A stretch of DNA of 64,000 nucleotides, taken from contig SNVD02008858.1 in the NCBI GenBank assembly GCA_013180625.2, positions 124,001 through 188,000 of the forward strand. Reading direction: 5' to 3'. Below are positions 39,760 to 51,491 of the stretch, one piece after another (the first letter of the stretch is position 1; each line of letters starts with the position of its first letter). The position numbers and the translations under genes are program-made. The DNA comes from Boswellia sacra. Lineage: Eukaryota > Streptophyta > Magnoliopsida > Sapindales > Burseraceae. The notes below the pieces were generated by a model. The model did not search any database, had not been told where the DNA came from, and saw only the letters and a program-made list of their open reading frames with translations.

Positions 39760-42700
39760 TCTCAACTTTTTTTCTATTAAATTATTAATTTAATTTTCCT
39801 TTTTTCTATTTCAATTCTAATATATCTTTCCTTTTCCTCTTAGAATACTAATTTCCCTTTTCTATTCCTACTCTAATAATAATTTCTTTTTTCTCCTTTT
39901 CGTTTCCTAAATCCTACTTAAATAATAATTTCTTCAATCAATTCACCTCACCTCATATACCCTCCACTGTAAATTAAGCTTCCTTGACTTTTAACAAATT
40001 ATCCCTTCAAATATCAAAAATTTAAAAAGTTTACTCATCTTTTTTGTATCTAAGCTAGAACAATTATCTTATTTCAAGTTCCAGCTGCTTGTCTAAACGA
40101 AAAAAGACTAAAGGTTAGAATATGTAGAAATTGCTAAAATATTTAGTATTGAATCAATTAAAGATGATTTTTGAGATGTAAAAGAATGTTGAGTTCTATT
40201 TTGATTTTTGATATATGTGTAATAGAACTTTTAAAATTGTTAGTTTTCTCTATTTTACATATTTTTTGGATTTAACCATGTTTTCCTCATTTTTATAATA
40301 ATAATTTTTATTATGTATTTAAATTTTTTTTTTGTGTTAGACAAAAAAAAGTTCATGAATTGGCCTCCTAAACTTAGCATCATGGCTCCTCCGTTGTATA
40401 GGAATCTAGAATATTATGTTTATTTTAGAGAACTGCAAATAAATTTCATACATAAAAAAGAACTTGATTAGGACGTCAAAAGTTTGAAATAAGTTATCAT
40501 TTTTCCAACTATGTTAGGCTTATAGATCTTGAGACTTAATTTTGAATTCCATGATTTTAACACACACTCATGTCTTAAGAATTACAAAACAAATATTGAA
40601 ACAAATTAAAAACCATCTAATCTCTCCTGCAACAAAACAAAACATAGAGGTTGCAATTTAGCCATAGTCAATTTTCTCTTTTTTTTTTCGTTTCTTTATA
40701 GAGGGTTTAAAATATCAATAACACCGTTAGAAAAGAAAAGTGGGAAGCCAGAGAGGGATCAAAACACTCAATCGGAAGTTTGATGTCTACTTGTTTAGCT
40801 CAGAAGTCTGATTTGTACATATTAAGCAAGATATAAATCTATACAAGATTTAAAAACTGAAATATTGAATGTTTGTGTCTATGATAATTTGCCCAAACAA
40901 TACACAACGCCAACCAAAAATACTTTTAGAAGCCCTTTTACGTATGGCAAACAATTAATAAATCTTCCGCTTATTAAGAAATGAAAGACCATTATTTTTG
41001 GACATAAAAAGAGATAACAATCACAATTAGCTTATCTAGGAAACTACTAGGAAATGATCTATATAATATCATGAGGTTAATCAAAGTTTTGACTTATTTT
41101 TTAGGGTATTTTTTAAATTATTACCTTAATATACATAGATTATAAAATAAGTAGATTTGAAAGGCACTCAAAGATGTTTTTGAAATCTAATGCAAAATAT
41201 AATAATTAAACAACAAGATCATAAAAAATCACTTTTCAAATGGTTCTACCAAATATTTTCTTGGGTTAGAGAACAACAACCTTAAATTCTACAAGTATTA
41301 GTCTTTTCAGAAAAATAAATTATTACTAAGGTCTCTCTCAAGATACACATTAATTAAGACGTGTTAATATTAATATTATTTATTTAATAGAATGTAACTT
41401 AACTTTGTATTTTAATTTCTCAAAGTATTGGTTTCTTATCGATATAAAATTTATAAAATACTACTAACAAAGTTGATAGTCATTGTAACTTCAAAAAATC
41501 GAGAGACTTATAATTATATTGTTTAGTTGATATGTATCTTTTTTATGATTACTATTTAAAAAAACCCCACCCTTGAAATTTAAAAAATTGTGGCAAATCC
41601 CTCCAAAAAATCCAACATAATAAATAATGGCATGAGATGAATATAAAACAAAATTAAAGACAAAATCAAATAATAATGACAACAAAGGTAGCATTAAATG
41701 ATCAATGCCATAGATATCAATTACATACCAATTCTTTGTACACTTCAATAAATTAATGATTAACTAGTAATCAACTAATGGTCAAAGTTGGCATGTCAAA
41801 GGTAGCATAATCAATTTATAATAAGAATTAAAAAAATAGAAAAGAAACAATACAATTTGAACTCTTAAAGAGTTTTAAAAGAATGTTGATGGTCAATATC
41901 CAAATCTCAACTTATTTGGCATCACTTAAGCTCAAAAAAAAAGTTTTCTATTATTGTAATCCTTGTTCCATATTCAACCATGGATAATAATTAGGTTAAC
42001 ATATCTTCATCACAAATAAACTTCTATAGCACTGTTCAATTACATTTCATCTTAATTATCAATAAGTATGTCAAAGTGAGTTCAAAGGCTCAATTATTAA
42101 TTCAACCCTAAGTCTTGGATATAATTAGTCTAAATTTTGAGAAAAACTTGGGAAATTACACATAAATAGTTATTAATAGACCAAAGGATGGTTTGTGATT
42201 AATTTTGAAACTTTATGGGTGCAAAATAGCTTATGAAACCTTAGAGGGCTAATTTTTTTTTCAAAGTTTATTTTGGTGAAAAAATGTTGGTAAAAAGTCA
42301 TACTTAAATTCAATTCTTCTATATTTTAGATACAAATAAAGGAGACTATTTGAAATAAAATGCTGATCCAAATTGGTTTTGAATTTCTATTATCTTTTGA
42401 GCATTTGGATTTTAGCGATCATTGTGTCACTTAATGAAGATAAGACCTTGTACATTTGGCTAGTCCTAGTTATTCATAACGTATGCATGTCTTGCAACAA
42501 TAATTTGTTTTTCCATTTATTTTAAACATTTAACTTCTTAGAAATCAACCTTAAAGTGACACATATGGTTTATTCTATTTGATCGTTGCCAGGTATGGTT
42601 GGGTTGTCTACTTGTCTTTTACATTCATCTATATGAAATTTATTAAACAAACTAATTAAAATATATTTTCTGAGATTAGAAAATCTCTTATTGTTCACTT

Positions 42701-43490
42701 TTTGTTCAAATTTTGCAATAACCTAGAAATTCAAAACCCATAATAAAGGAGGCAAACTAGTACACAATCTTGTTTGAATTTAATTTGAGTTGCCTTCACT
42801 CGATCATTTTATTCCTAGCATTAGGTGTACAAGATTTATACACCATTATGGTGTCGTTTGATAAATGAAGTTTTCCTCTTCTCTCTCTAATTCTTTTTTT
42901 TCAAATCAAGAACAATAAAGTTTTAAACTTATAAACAAACAAAAGTGTAAGCTGAACGAGGGCCTAATAAGGAGTGAGAAACAAAACAAAAGCTTGAGGA
43001 AGAGAGATAACTATAAAAGAAAGATAGAAAGGGAATAGAGTTTTGAATCTTTATGTATATTATCTTTAAAATGCGGATTCGTAAGAATGTGAAGCTTTCA
43101 TCAGTTTTGCCATCAGAAATGTTGCACACATAGGTGTGCAAGTTGAATCAATCGCCATGGGATGTTCTCTCTTTCTCACAAGAGGTTGATTCATCATCTC
43201 TTTACCAAGTTAAGTTTCTAGCTAGAACCCTCTTTCTATGATTCTTATTTTGCTAATTCGTAGATCCACCGAAACCCTCTTTAAAACTCTTTCTATTTAG
43301 GCTTATTAACATTTCTTCCTACTACCTTTAAAAGTTTTCAATTATACCTTATTAGGGCTTCACCAAACCCTAAATTTACTTTTTTTTTATCATATATTCA
43401 CTTCCAAAAAGACCAATTATATTAATAAATCTTTGTCATGTCTCTCTATTCTCATTTGTTTTTATTCTATCTTCCTTTCTCTTTGTTCTT
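39760..43490. other. Gene-free AT-rich stretch
   Basis: I read this stretch on both strands and see no domain-bearing frame, RNA gene or clear element ends. Confidence 0.4.
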
Positions 43491-43497
43491 TGAACAG

Positions 43498-44290
43498 TTC
43501 TTAGGAGATCATTCTTTTATACAAGATGAAAAATTTGACGATATATTCAATGATGTTATTGACAGGTAACTTTCACATTAATTTGTATCCCAATATATTC
43601 TTTTCCAGATTATGTACATGGGTGTTGCTTTGATATATTTCAAAACTAATGTTATTCATTGTTTCATATTTATGATAGAAATAAATCTCAATTCCCATTA
43701 TCTCTTATAAAAATGTTAATATATATATTTATACACAGTGACACTTCATTGATAGAGAGAGAAGAAAGGATTGTGGCAAATATGGAAGATATGGTTTTTG
43801 CTAGTAAAGACAATAACATGAACAATCAAATTGTGTTAAAGAAAGAAGAGAGGCAAATTTTTCCTTGCAGTAAAAGTGATGGAAAAGTTTCTCAATGCAA
43901 AAAAGAACCCAAACAAGAAACAATGAGATCAATGGAAACTATATCTCGTTGTGGCCGACCTCAAACAACTAAGAATGGTTCAACTTTGTTGTCCAATCAG
44001 CATGAATTTTGGTACTACTCAGGGTTTGGGCCTTTTGGGAGAAAAAAGAGGTGTAATAGAAAGTAAAGAGAACAAGGCTATGACAGGTTGTGCTCAAAAT
44101 AATAAACCTTCTTTTTCAGAAATTAATCATGTAGAACTTTCTTGCACAGAAGGAGAAGGATAAGAAAAATGGTACAGAGGTTGATTGTTATAAAAAAGAT
44201 GAGATTGATGAGAATGACAAAAATAATATTAGTTGCAAAAAGAGAAAGAGGAAATCAATGAAAGCTCGATCTTTGCAGTCCTTAATGTGA
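43498..44290 (+). pseudogene. WRC-domain protein gene, decayed
   Basis: Two exons are still recognisable: 43498-43565 (FLGDHSFIQDEKFDDIFNDV, donor GTAACT) and from 43739. The second reads CSKSDGKVSQCKKEPKQE where functional relatives have a Cys/His WRC zinc motif (C-x-KSDGKGWxCxxxAKxxxxxCxHH); the later Cys and His are lost here. Then come a basic RCGRPQTTKNG, the family-like EFWYYSGFGP, a frameshift (G-EKRGVIESKENKA in the next frame), another frame break near 44160, and the typical C-terminus KSMKARSLQSLM with a stop at 44288-44290. Two frameshifts and a damaged zinc motif make it non-functional. The intron shows it is not a processed copy. An upstream first exon was not found. Confidence 0.65.
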
Positions 44291-44299
44291 AGGTTTAAC

Positions 44300-44726
44300 T
44301 TGTGGATCAAACGAAGAAATTTTATGATTTTACTTTTTTTTCTTTTTGGCTTTGTTATTGTATTGAATTGAAACCATATATTTGTTTTTTTTTTTGCATC
44401 TTTTTTTTCTTTTTTTGTTTATTGAATGTGATACTCATATTAAGTGTAGTAGTAATATTTCTTTTATAAGTTTTCCTACGAAGGCATACTTAAGAATTTA
44501 GTTCATCAAATACAAGATTTTAAATTTTAATGTTCTTTGTTATCAAACCTTGGCAACGCAAACATAGTGGAGTTACATTTAGTCTTGAATGGGGCCAAGC
44601 ACCCCTAAGACAGATAGTAACTCCTTGATATTATTAGAACCTGGCATCATTTTACTAACAAATGTATTAAGATTTTATATATTGGTCCTTCAGGTTAGAC
44701 AATATCTCCGTAATAGGATTATAAAA

Positions 44727-44767
<41 letters not shown>

Positions 44768-46110
44768 TCTCCATATTTAGACAAATGACTATTAAGTTGT
44801 CCAGTGTCACATTTATGATTATTTTATTTCTAATTTTTTTCCTTTTTTCTTTTTAATATCTTAAACTTTAATTTGCATAACTTAACATTTTTGTATTCAA
44901 ACTCTCTTTTTTTTTTTGAATTTCTCAAATTATCATTTATAAAAGGCAAAAATCCTTTTTTTAATGTTTTTCTCTTTTTTAATTCTCATTTTTATCATGA
45001 CTTACTTTCTTGATCAATATATAAAACATATAAACTTTTCACGACTTTTTCCATCAAAATAAACAATCGGTTTAAGTTTTTGTCTTTGGAATATTTGAAA
45101 GTTTTAAATATTGTTTTCTTATTATTAGGTAAAGGTTTTATTTTAAGAATTTAATCTAATTTTTCCACTATTAAATTCTCAAATCCAAAATATAACTCAA
45201 AAATTTTTGAGATGAATTCTCACGAACTAGATTTTAGGTTTTAAACTTCTAGTTTTATTTTAATTTTCTTGTATACATTATTTAAGCAACATATTTATTT
45301 ATTTACGTTTTATTGATTTAGATTAATTAATAAATAATTTTCATTACTTTAATTTCAAATTTTGTATAGAAGTTTTTGATTGACTAATATTTGTAAACTT
45401 TACTATTAATCAATTAATATATGTTCTCATACTTGATCTTCCAATATTCTTTTATACTTTGGCCCTCACAAAGCTAAAATCCTAGCTCTATCATACATAT
45501 ATATTGGTAAATAAAAGTAGAAATATTTATCTAGCCAAAATACTAATGAAATTTAACATTATTTTAAATGCATATGAATAGATAGGAAAAGAAAACAAAA
45601 TAAAGAATACCAAGTAAGTTAAATTTATTTTTAAAAGATTAATTAACAGAAAGAATTGCAAAATACTACTATAATAAAGAATTTGATTAAAATCTTACTT
45701 CAAGTAATAGTCAATACATGGAAGAGAATTTAAATACCTTAAACATAAAAAACATAATCCATTAGAGCATGAATTTGATGAATAAGAAATTTAGGTTCAT
45801 CTATTTATGTTTATTTAAGTATATCTCATTGAATAAGGTTTTATAGAAGTAGATCTTCTAAACATAGCTTCATTAAAATTTTGTTGGTTATTTGATTAGA
45901 TAAAGTACTTTTTTTTAACTTGTCTATTGACGAAAAGACTTTTTTTAGTATCCAAAATTCTTTTAAGATATTTTGTGTCTTTTGGTTTCCATTTAATAAG
46001 TTTAAGTACGATTACATAAGCTCCTTATACTAGGAAAAGCCTGAGAATGCGTTTGTTTGTGCTTCATAAAAGACTTTATACTCGCTAGAAAAACTTCTTT
46101 AATAGCAAAA
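44300..46110. other. AT-rich intergenic DNA with (AT)n microsatellite
   Basis: A pure (AT)n run lies at about 44730-44762. No gene is seen. The region ends at a GC-rich insert. Confidence 0.45.
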
Positions 46111-46124
46111 GCTTTTTTAACTTT

Positions 46125-46328
46125 ATGGGTCATGGGTTCGAGTGGGGGAGGCGCTCTGGGCCTGTGGGTGCCAGGGACAAAACCGTGAGGGTCGGTGGAC
46201 CCAGAGCGGACAATACCTGACTGTGTGCGGCCAGACACAAAGTACCACGTGGGGGCCACCTCTTGAAGGCGAAAGGGCCACAAAGTGCCACACGGGGGGC
46301 CACCTCTTGAAGTCCGGGTCGTTACATC
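46125..46328. repeat. GC-rich repeat fragment, probably LTR- or SINE-derived
   Basis: About 200 bp of GC-rich sequence sit in AT-rich surroundings. GGCCACAAAGTGCCAC and a diverged upstream copy are each followed by GGGGGCCACCTCTTGAAG, forming an imperfect tandem pair of about 45 bp. On the minus strand its edge reads TGTAACGACCCGGACTT, a common opening of plant Gypsy LTRs; on the plus strand GGTCATGGGTTCGAGTG resembles a Pol III B-box. I cannot decide between the two. It lies beside the last recognisable exon of the ThrRS pseudogene. Open frames here are accidental. Confidence 0.45.
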
Positions 46329-46420
46329 TCACTTCATCTTTTATCTGAAAAATAAACTTGCATCAGAGAAAATCAATAAAAACAGAAACTTAAGTGGGAC
46401 ATCGATCAAATTCAATTCAC

Positions 46421-48745
46421 CTGGGACTCCCTGTAGAAAATATGAGCATCATCCTGTAACAAAAAGCAGACTAACACTTATCAAAACAAGGTATATTTAC
46501 TAACCAAGAAATAAAAGCCTGGGAGGATTAAGATTACAAATTATAAAGCTTGATTGTTTACAAGAATTTAACTGACACGCTGTGAATAAATAAACCTGGA
46601 CTATATCCTACTCTTTGACCAAAATGTAATTCCATAGTTAAAGCTAATGATAGCATTCCACATCTAAAAATGATACTGATGTAGCATGACTTATTTTATT
46701 GTCAGGGTTATTATAGTCTTTTATTCTTTATTTAATTAGAGTTTCATTTAATTTGGAAAATCATTAGTTTAGAGATCTTAACTCAAAGAGGGATTTTGAC
46801 TTATCCTAATTTAACTCAAATTCTCAATATTTCTTGGTTAGTATAATTATAAGTTTTTATTATTATTTTATTAGACTTTATACAGACTATATAGAGACAT
46901 TATTTAGACATTGGTTATTATGATAAATTGAGTTATAATTCAGAGAAAAGTGTGGTTTATTCTTGTTACAGGCTGCCCCTGCTAAAATCTCCTGACACGA
47001 GTTAATCCAGTTAGAGCATCACTTGCCTCATTCCAATGCAAGACTCCAAAATCAGCCAATCAGAGAGGTAATTCTGCAGTCAAGCTAAACAATCAACAGA
47101 GAGTAGTGCAAAAGAGAAGTTGCAAGTTCATGACCTTCATAATTGGATGAATTAAAAATGAGAATAAAAAATTTTATATATATATATATATATATATACT
47201 TGAACCCTGAAGGAGGTTAAGAATAAGAATGAGGTTTCCTAACCATCAAGTCCATAAACAGGCCTAATGTATGGGCACACAGCCGAAAGCTAGATATACA
47301 TACAAAAATAAACATTAAACATAAAAAGAACACTTGATCATGTAAATAGCCTAATCATGCTAGTCACCAACTTTTATCATGCCATACAGCATGGCATCAC
47401 CATAAATACACAAATAATTCGACCAGGCTGCAACATAGAACAGTTTCTAGTGATTTCTATCGACTGGAAAGACATAAAAAGGATCCCTAAAATAGATTAA
47501 TATTGGTCTGATTAATTAACCTAAACCGTACAGATGAAGAGTGAATATGCCCATGAGAAGCAATTAAAGTGTTAAAAAAAAAAAAGAGCAATTTCAGGAT
47601 GAAAAATGCTGATCCTAAATGCCCTACCTCTATATGGACGAACCTCTCGGTCAAATTCCAAACAATGCCCTGGGCAATGCATTGGTTTCAATCTAAATTC
47701 TTGCTTCTCAATCTGCACCAAAAAACTCAATGTGAGCGTATAAAAATAAACAACAATACTACTAATAATAATTATTATTATGTGAAGATAATAAGACTAT
47801 TTTCTCTGCCAAGAGACTCCAAGGGGGTCTCATGTCGGAAACACAAGCATACACGTGCCCTATGGTTGTTATATGATCACTATGATTTTGACAAGCAATT
47901 CAATTTATGAGAAGATCACACTTGCTGAAAAGGACTCCACATCGTCATGACATAAGGTCCCATATACATGAAAAAGATATATATGCTAAACTGTATGCAG
48001 AGCAATAGGCCAAAGCCTCTGGCTCACTCTTTCAATGAGCTAAACCTGAAATAGATGTTCTCTATCACCTCCATTTAAATAGTTACTTTCCCCATCATGT
48101 GAACACTTGATATTATATTCTATGTTCTTTGTTGTCATTATGTGCTAAGCACTTCTTAAACCATGCAATAGTGAATTAACTAATCGTAGGTAGATCCTCA
48201 ACGGGGCATGCACAATAGAGTGCAAAAATGGTTCTTAATCTTGATTCTTGCTCTATGATAGATTAAAAATTATATGCTACAAAAAACCAAAAAAATAATA
48301 ATAATAAAGCATGCAAAAGCTTACATCAAGTAAAAACATATTCCCCTTGTATTTTGCAGCATGAGCAGATGTTTCCCAGGGTTTAATGTTAAACATATCT
48401 GGCGATATAACCTGCATGCCCAAATTCAAGTTATTTTGGTACTCAGTTATAGAAGTAGGTAAAATACTAAGATAGTACAATAAGCAGCAATTGATTTTTA
48501 ACCTCTTGATAACCTCTCTCCGACATTGTTTTTTAATGAACTCCATTGATTTGTTGTAAACGCGAGTGCCAAGTGCACGGAAGAGCCAGCTTCCTGGACT
48601 GCAATTCAGAAAAGATGCATCGAATTAGTGTCAGGGAAATCTTGAAAAGCTCATGTATTGCACGGTTTATCAACCCATGACGTACCCGAGAGGGTGATTA
48701 AAGAAAAGCTTTTGCTTTTTACCCAATTGTCTATGGTAATATTGC
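46421..48745 (-). pseudogene. Threonyl-tRNA synthetase pseudogene (intron-containing)
   Basis: Six consecutive exons of the class II catalytic core are readable on the minus strand: A, about 48686-48740 (HRQLGKKQKLFFNHPL); B, 48514-48598 (PGSWLFRALGTRVYNKSMEF, motif 1 area); C, 48325-48411 (VISPDMFNIKPWETSAHAAK); D, 47628-47712 (IEKQEFRLKPMHCPGHCLEF); E, about 46979-47073 (ADFGVLHWNEASDALTGLTR, motif 2 area); F, 46421-46453 (DDAHIFYRESQ). Splice phases still agree across A-B-C-D-E. Exon E has TGA for the CGA expected in ELPLR and TAG for the first CAG of RRFQQ; its donor is GG instead of GT. The Asn of PMNCPGH is His, and the Arg after VLH is Trp. The N-terminal TGS/editing regions and the anticodon domain are absent. 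It came by DNA duplication, not retrocopying. Confidence 0.85.
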
Positions 48746-49169
48746 TCTGCAGACCTAACGGGGATGATTTTCTTCGGACAGTCTTGTTCATCTTTGGCGG
48801 AAGCCCTGGACGGGAAGAGACTACTGCTCTCTGCTTTTGGTAAAAGACTGCTGCTGTTGGGGATGATTTTCTTAGGATAGTCTTCACCTTTGGCCACACT
48901 TGTAACTAAATTCACGTCTGGCTATTTGTAACTAAATACCCATTAATGCTTATATAACAATTAACAAGTAAACCAAATTAACACCTTAATTCTTGTACAA
49001 CAAGGAAACTAAATTTAGGAAAATAAAATTTTAATAAAATTCCACATCCCAAAAAATAACTAAATTCTAATCAGAAAAAAAAAATCAACTTCGTAATATA
49101 ATGGAAATCTTAATTAAAATTAGGCTCATTGCTCAAACAAGTATTTAAGAAGGATTAGTTGTAAACGGG

Positions 49170-50601
49170 TAGGGATGTCAAAATCTGAGGCCGGGGCTGG
49201 GTTTGGGAGTCCCCACGCCCAGCCCCGGTCACCAATTGCAAAACCCGTTCCCGTAAAATTCCCCGAAAATTTTTTCCTGGGGCTGCGTTTTCTAATAACC
49301 CTGAATTAAAACCCGAGTTGAGTAATTTTTTTAATTATGAATTTTTTTTGTTATGTTATATATATATTGCATGCGAAATTCATTGCAAAGTGGGTTGTAG
49401 CCCAATGGTGTCCTACCATAGTTGTTGCCTTATTGTTAGGGGTGGTAAGTTTTGACACGACACACGAACACGACTTGATACGACACGGTTTTAAGCGGGT
49501 TTGGGTTTTGACATATTCGTGTTCGTGTCGTATTCGTGTCGAAGATGTCAACCTGTTTAATAATCGTGTCATGTTCGGGTTGAGAGTCTTCAACACGCGA
49601 ACACGATTATAACACGAATACAATTATGACACGAGTAACATGAATAACACGAATACATATTATACACGATTGACACGATAACACGAATATTATTATGACA
49701 CGAGTAACACGAATAACATGAGTACATATTATACACAATTAACACAATAACACGATTAACACAAATATTGACGCGATTACATATTAAATTTAAAAATACT
49801 AAACTTTTTAGACATTTTAGTCCCTACATATATCCAAATTTTAAAATAAAAATAGAATTTTAAAAACTTAATAAATTTTAAAACTTATGATATTTTTGTC
49901 ATTTAACAAAACTTGAAAACCTTAACGTGTCATAATCGTGTTAACGGGTCATAATTATGTCAATCAGGTCGTATCAATAATGTAAACCTATATTAATTGT
50001 GTTAGACGGGTCGTGTTCGTGTCTAACACGATTACGACCCATTTATTATTCGTGTTAGTGTGTCGTGTCGTGTTACGGTTTAATAATCGTGTCGTGTTCG
50101 CGTCGTGTCATAGTGACACGAATAATAAACAGGACGTGTTCGTGTTGGTTCAATCTTTATCGTGTCACAGCTCGACACGACACGACACGAATAGTTTATT
50201 ATCGAATCACATCTCATTACAACACTTTCATTACAACACGATAAAGAAAATTGGACGGGGAAATGAGTTTGAATCTCTTTCATTACAACACTTTGAAAAC
50301 TCATTTAATTTATTTTAGGTGGTCTGGGCTTGGGCCTAAGTTGTTAGGGTTTTATGAGTTATTTAGAAAAATAGTTTGTAGGCTTAGGGGGTTATGTTTA
50401 AGAATTGAACATTGATGTACTAAATTGATGCAGTCTTTAATTTTAATTGTATACCCCAGGTTCAATTCGAGGTCTCCAGCCCTGGCCGGGCAGAAAAATC
50501 ACACCTCGGCCAATTACCCCAATTTTCTGGGCAATTCCCCTGTCCCGGATGTCTGAATTTTTCGGGTTTCCAACCCCGATCGGGTTAGTTTATCATCCCT
50601 A
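49170..50601. mobile_element. hAT-type element with GC-rich ends, carrying a nested element
   Basis: Ends TAGGGATGTCAAA and TTTATCATCCCTA form imperfect inverted repeats. They are flanked by TAAACGGG (49162-49169) and TAATCGGG (50602-50609), an 8-bp target duplication with one mismatch. The subterminal regions are GC-rich (GGCCGGGGCTGGG at left; AACCCCGATCGGG at right). No transposase is encoded. The CACGA-rich copy 2 lies within it, so this element inserted first. Confidence 0.7.
49438..50192. mobile_element. CACGA-rich non-autonomous element, copy 2 (right end truncated)
   Basis: It begins AGGGGTGGTAAGTTTTGACACGACAC, the inverted counterpart (diverged) of the right end of copy 1. It then follows copy 1 block by block: GTCAACCTGTTTAATAATCG, GAGAGTCTTCAACACG, the AT-rich core TTTTAGACATTTTAGTCCCT, and GTGTCGTGTCGTGTTACGG. 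It stops at CGACACGACACGACACGAA without the final GCCACCCC. The two copies complement each other's missing ends. Confidence 0.75.
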
Positions 50602-51491
50602 TAATCGGGTGATAAATGTAGTACTATTCTATTTTAAGTAACTAAACGACCATATTTTGCATGAGTTTTCTCTGAACAGATGGTTGCGGCTTCGTTTATT
50701 TTCTTGTGCAGTGCAATAAAGAACAACCATAGAAAAAGCAATCGGGCTGCAAGCAAGAAGAGAAAAAGCAAAAACGTTATCATATGTGAGAGCATGGGAA
50801 AATCTTCCAGAGGAATATTCCTTGTCCATTTCGCAACTGATCTGAACTAATGGCCTTTCCCTTGTCCATTTCTCGATATCAAAAAATTAATTTAGTTTAA
50901 TATAGTAAGCAAAAGAGTAATGAATGGCAGAAAATCGCAACTTGCTTTACGGCTTGGCTATTTAACGTACTTCTGCCTGTACTCTAATCAGGGACAAAGA
51001 GAACTAAAAATTTATAAAATAAACTAATAATATTTTAGACATTAATAATTGATCATTATAAAGCACTACATTTTATATTATTAATCAAATTCAATTTTAG
51101 ATAAAACTAAATAAATATTTGAACACAATTATAAGTTATTGATTAAATATTTTTATTATGTAATAATATATATTTTATATTTATGTTAATATTATTATAA
51201 CTAATAGTTAATTATTCATTTATTATTGTTAATTTTTTAAAAGGTTGTTCCGGGCCCGGGGATGCGGAGAGCTGTTTTTTGACTTGGGACGAATGGACTA
51301 AAATTGAAATAGCCCACGCCTCCCATAACTGTTTGTTATAAAAACTGCTTTACCCACAAATTGTGGGTAAAGAAACTTTGTTTAGAGTTTGGGAATTGGA
51401 AGCAAGTTTTAGAGGCAGGTGTATTCCTGTCATTTTATTTGTCTGATAAAACCCTTGAATTGAGTCGAGAGGTTTAAGGCATTGAAGCTTC

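Noticed and set aside
46142..46348. GC-rich open frames on both strands (46002-46348)
   Set aside because: Frames exist because the repeat fragment is GC-rich; no conserved protein features.
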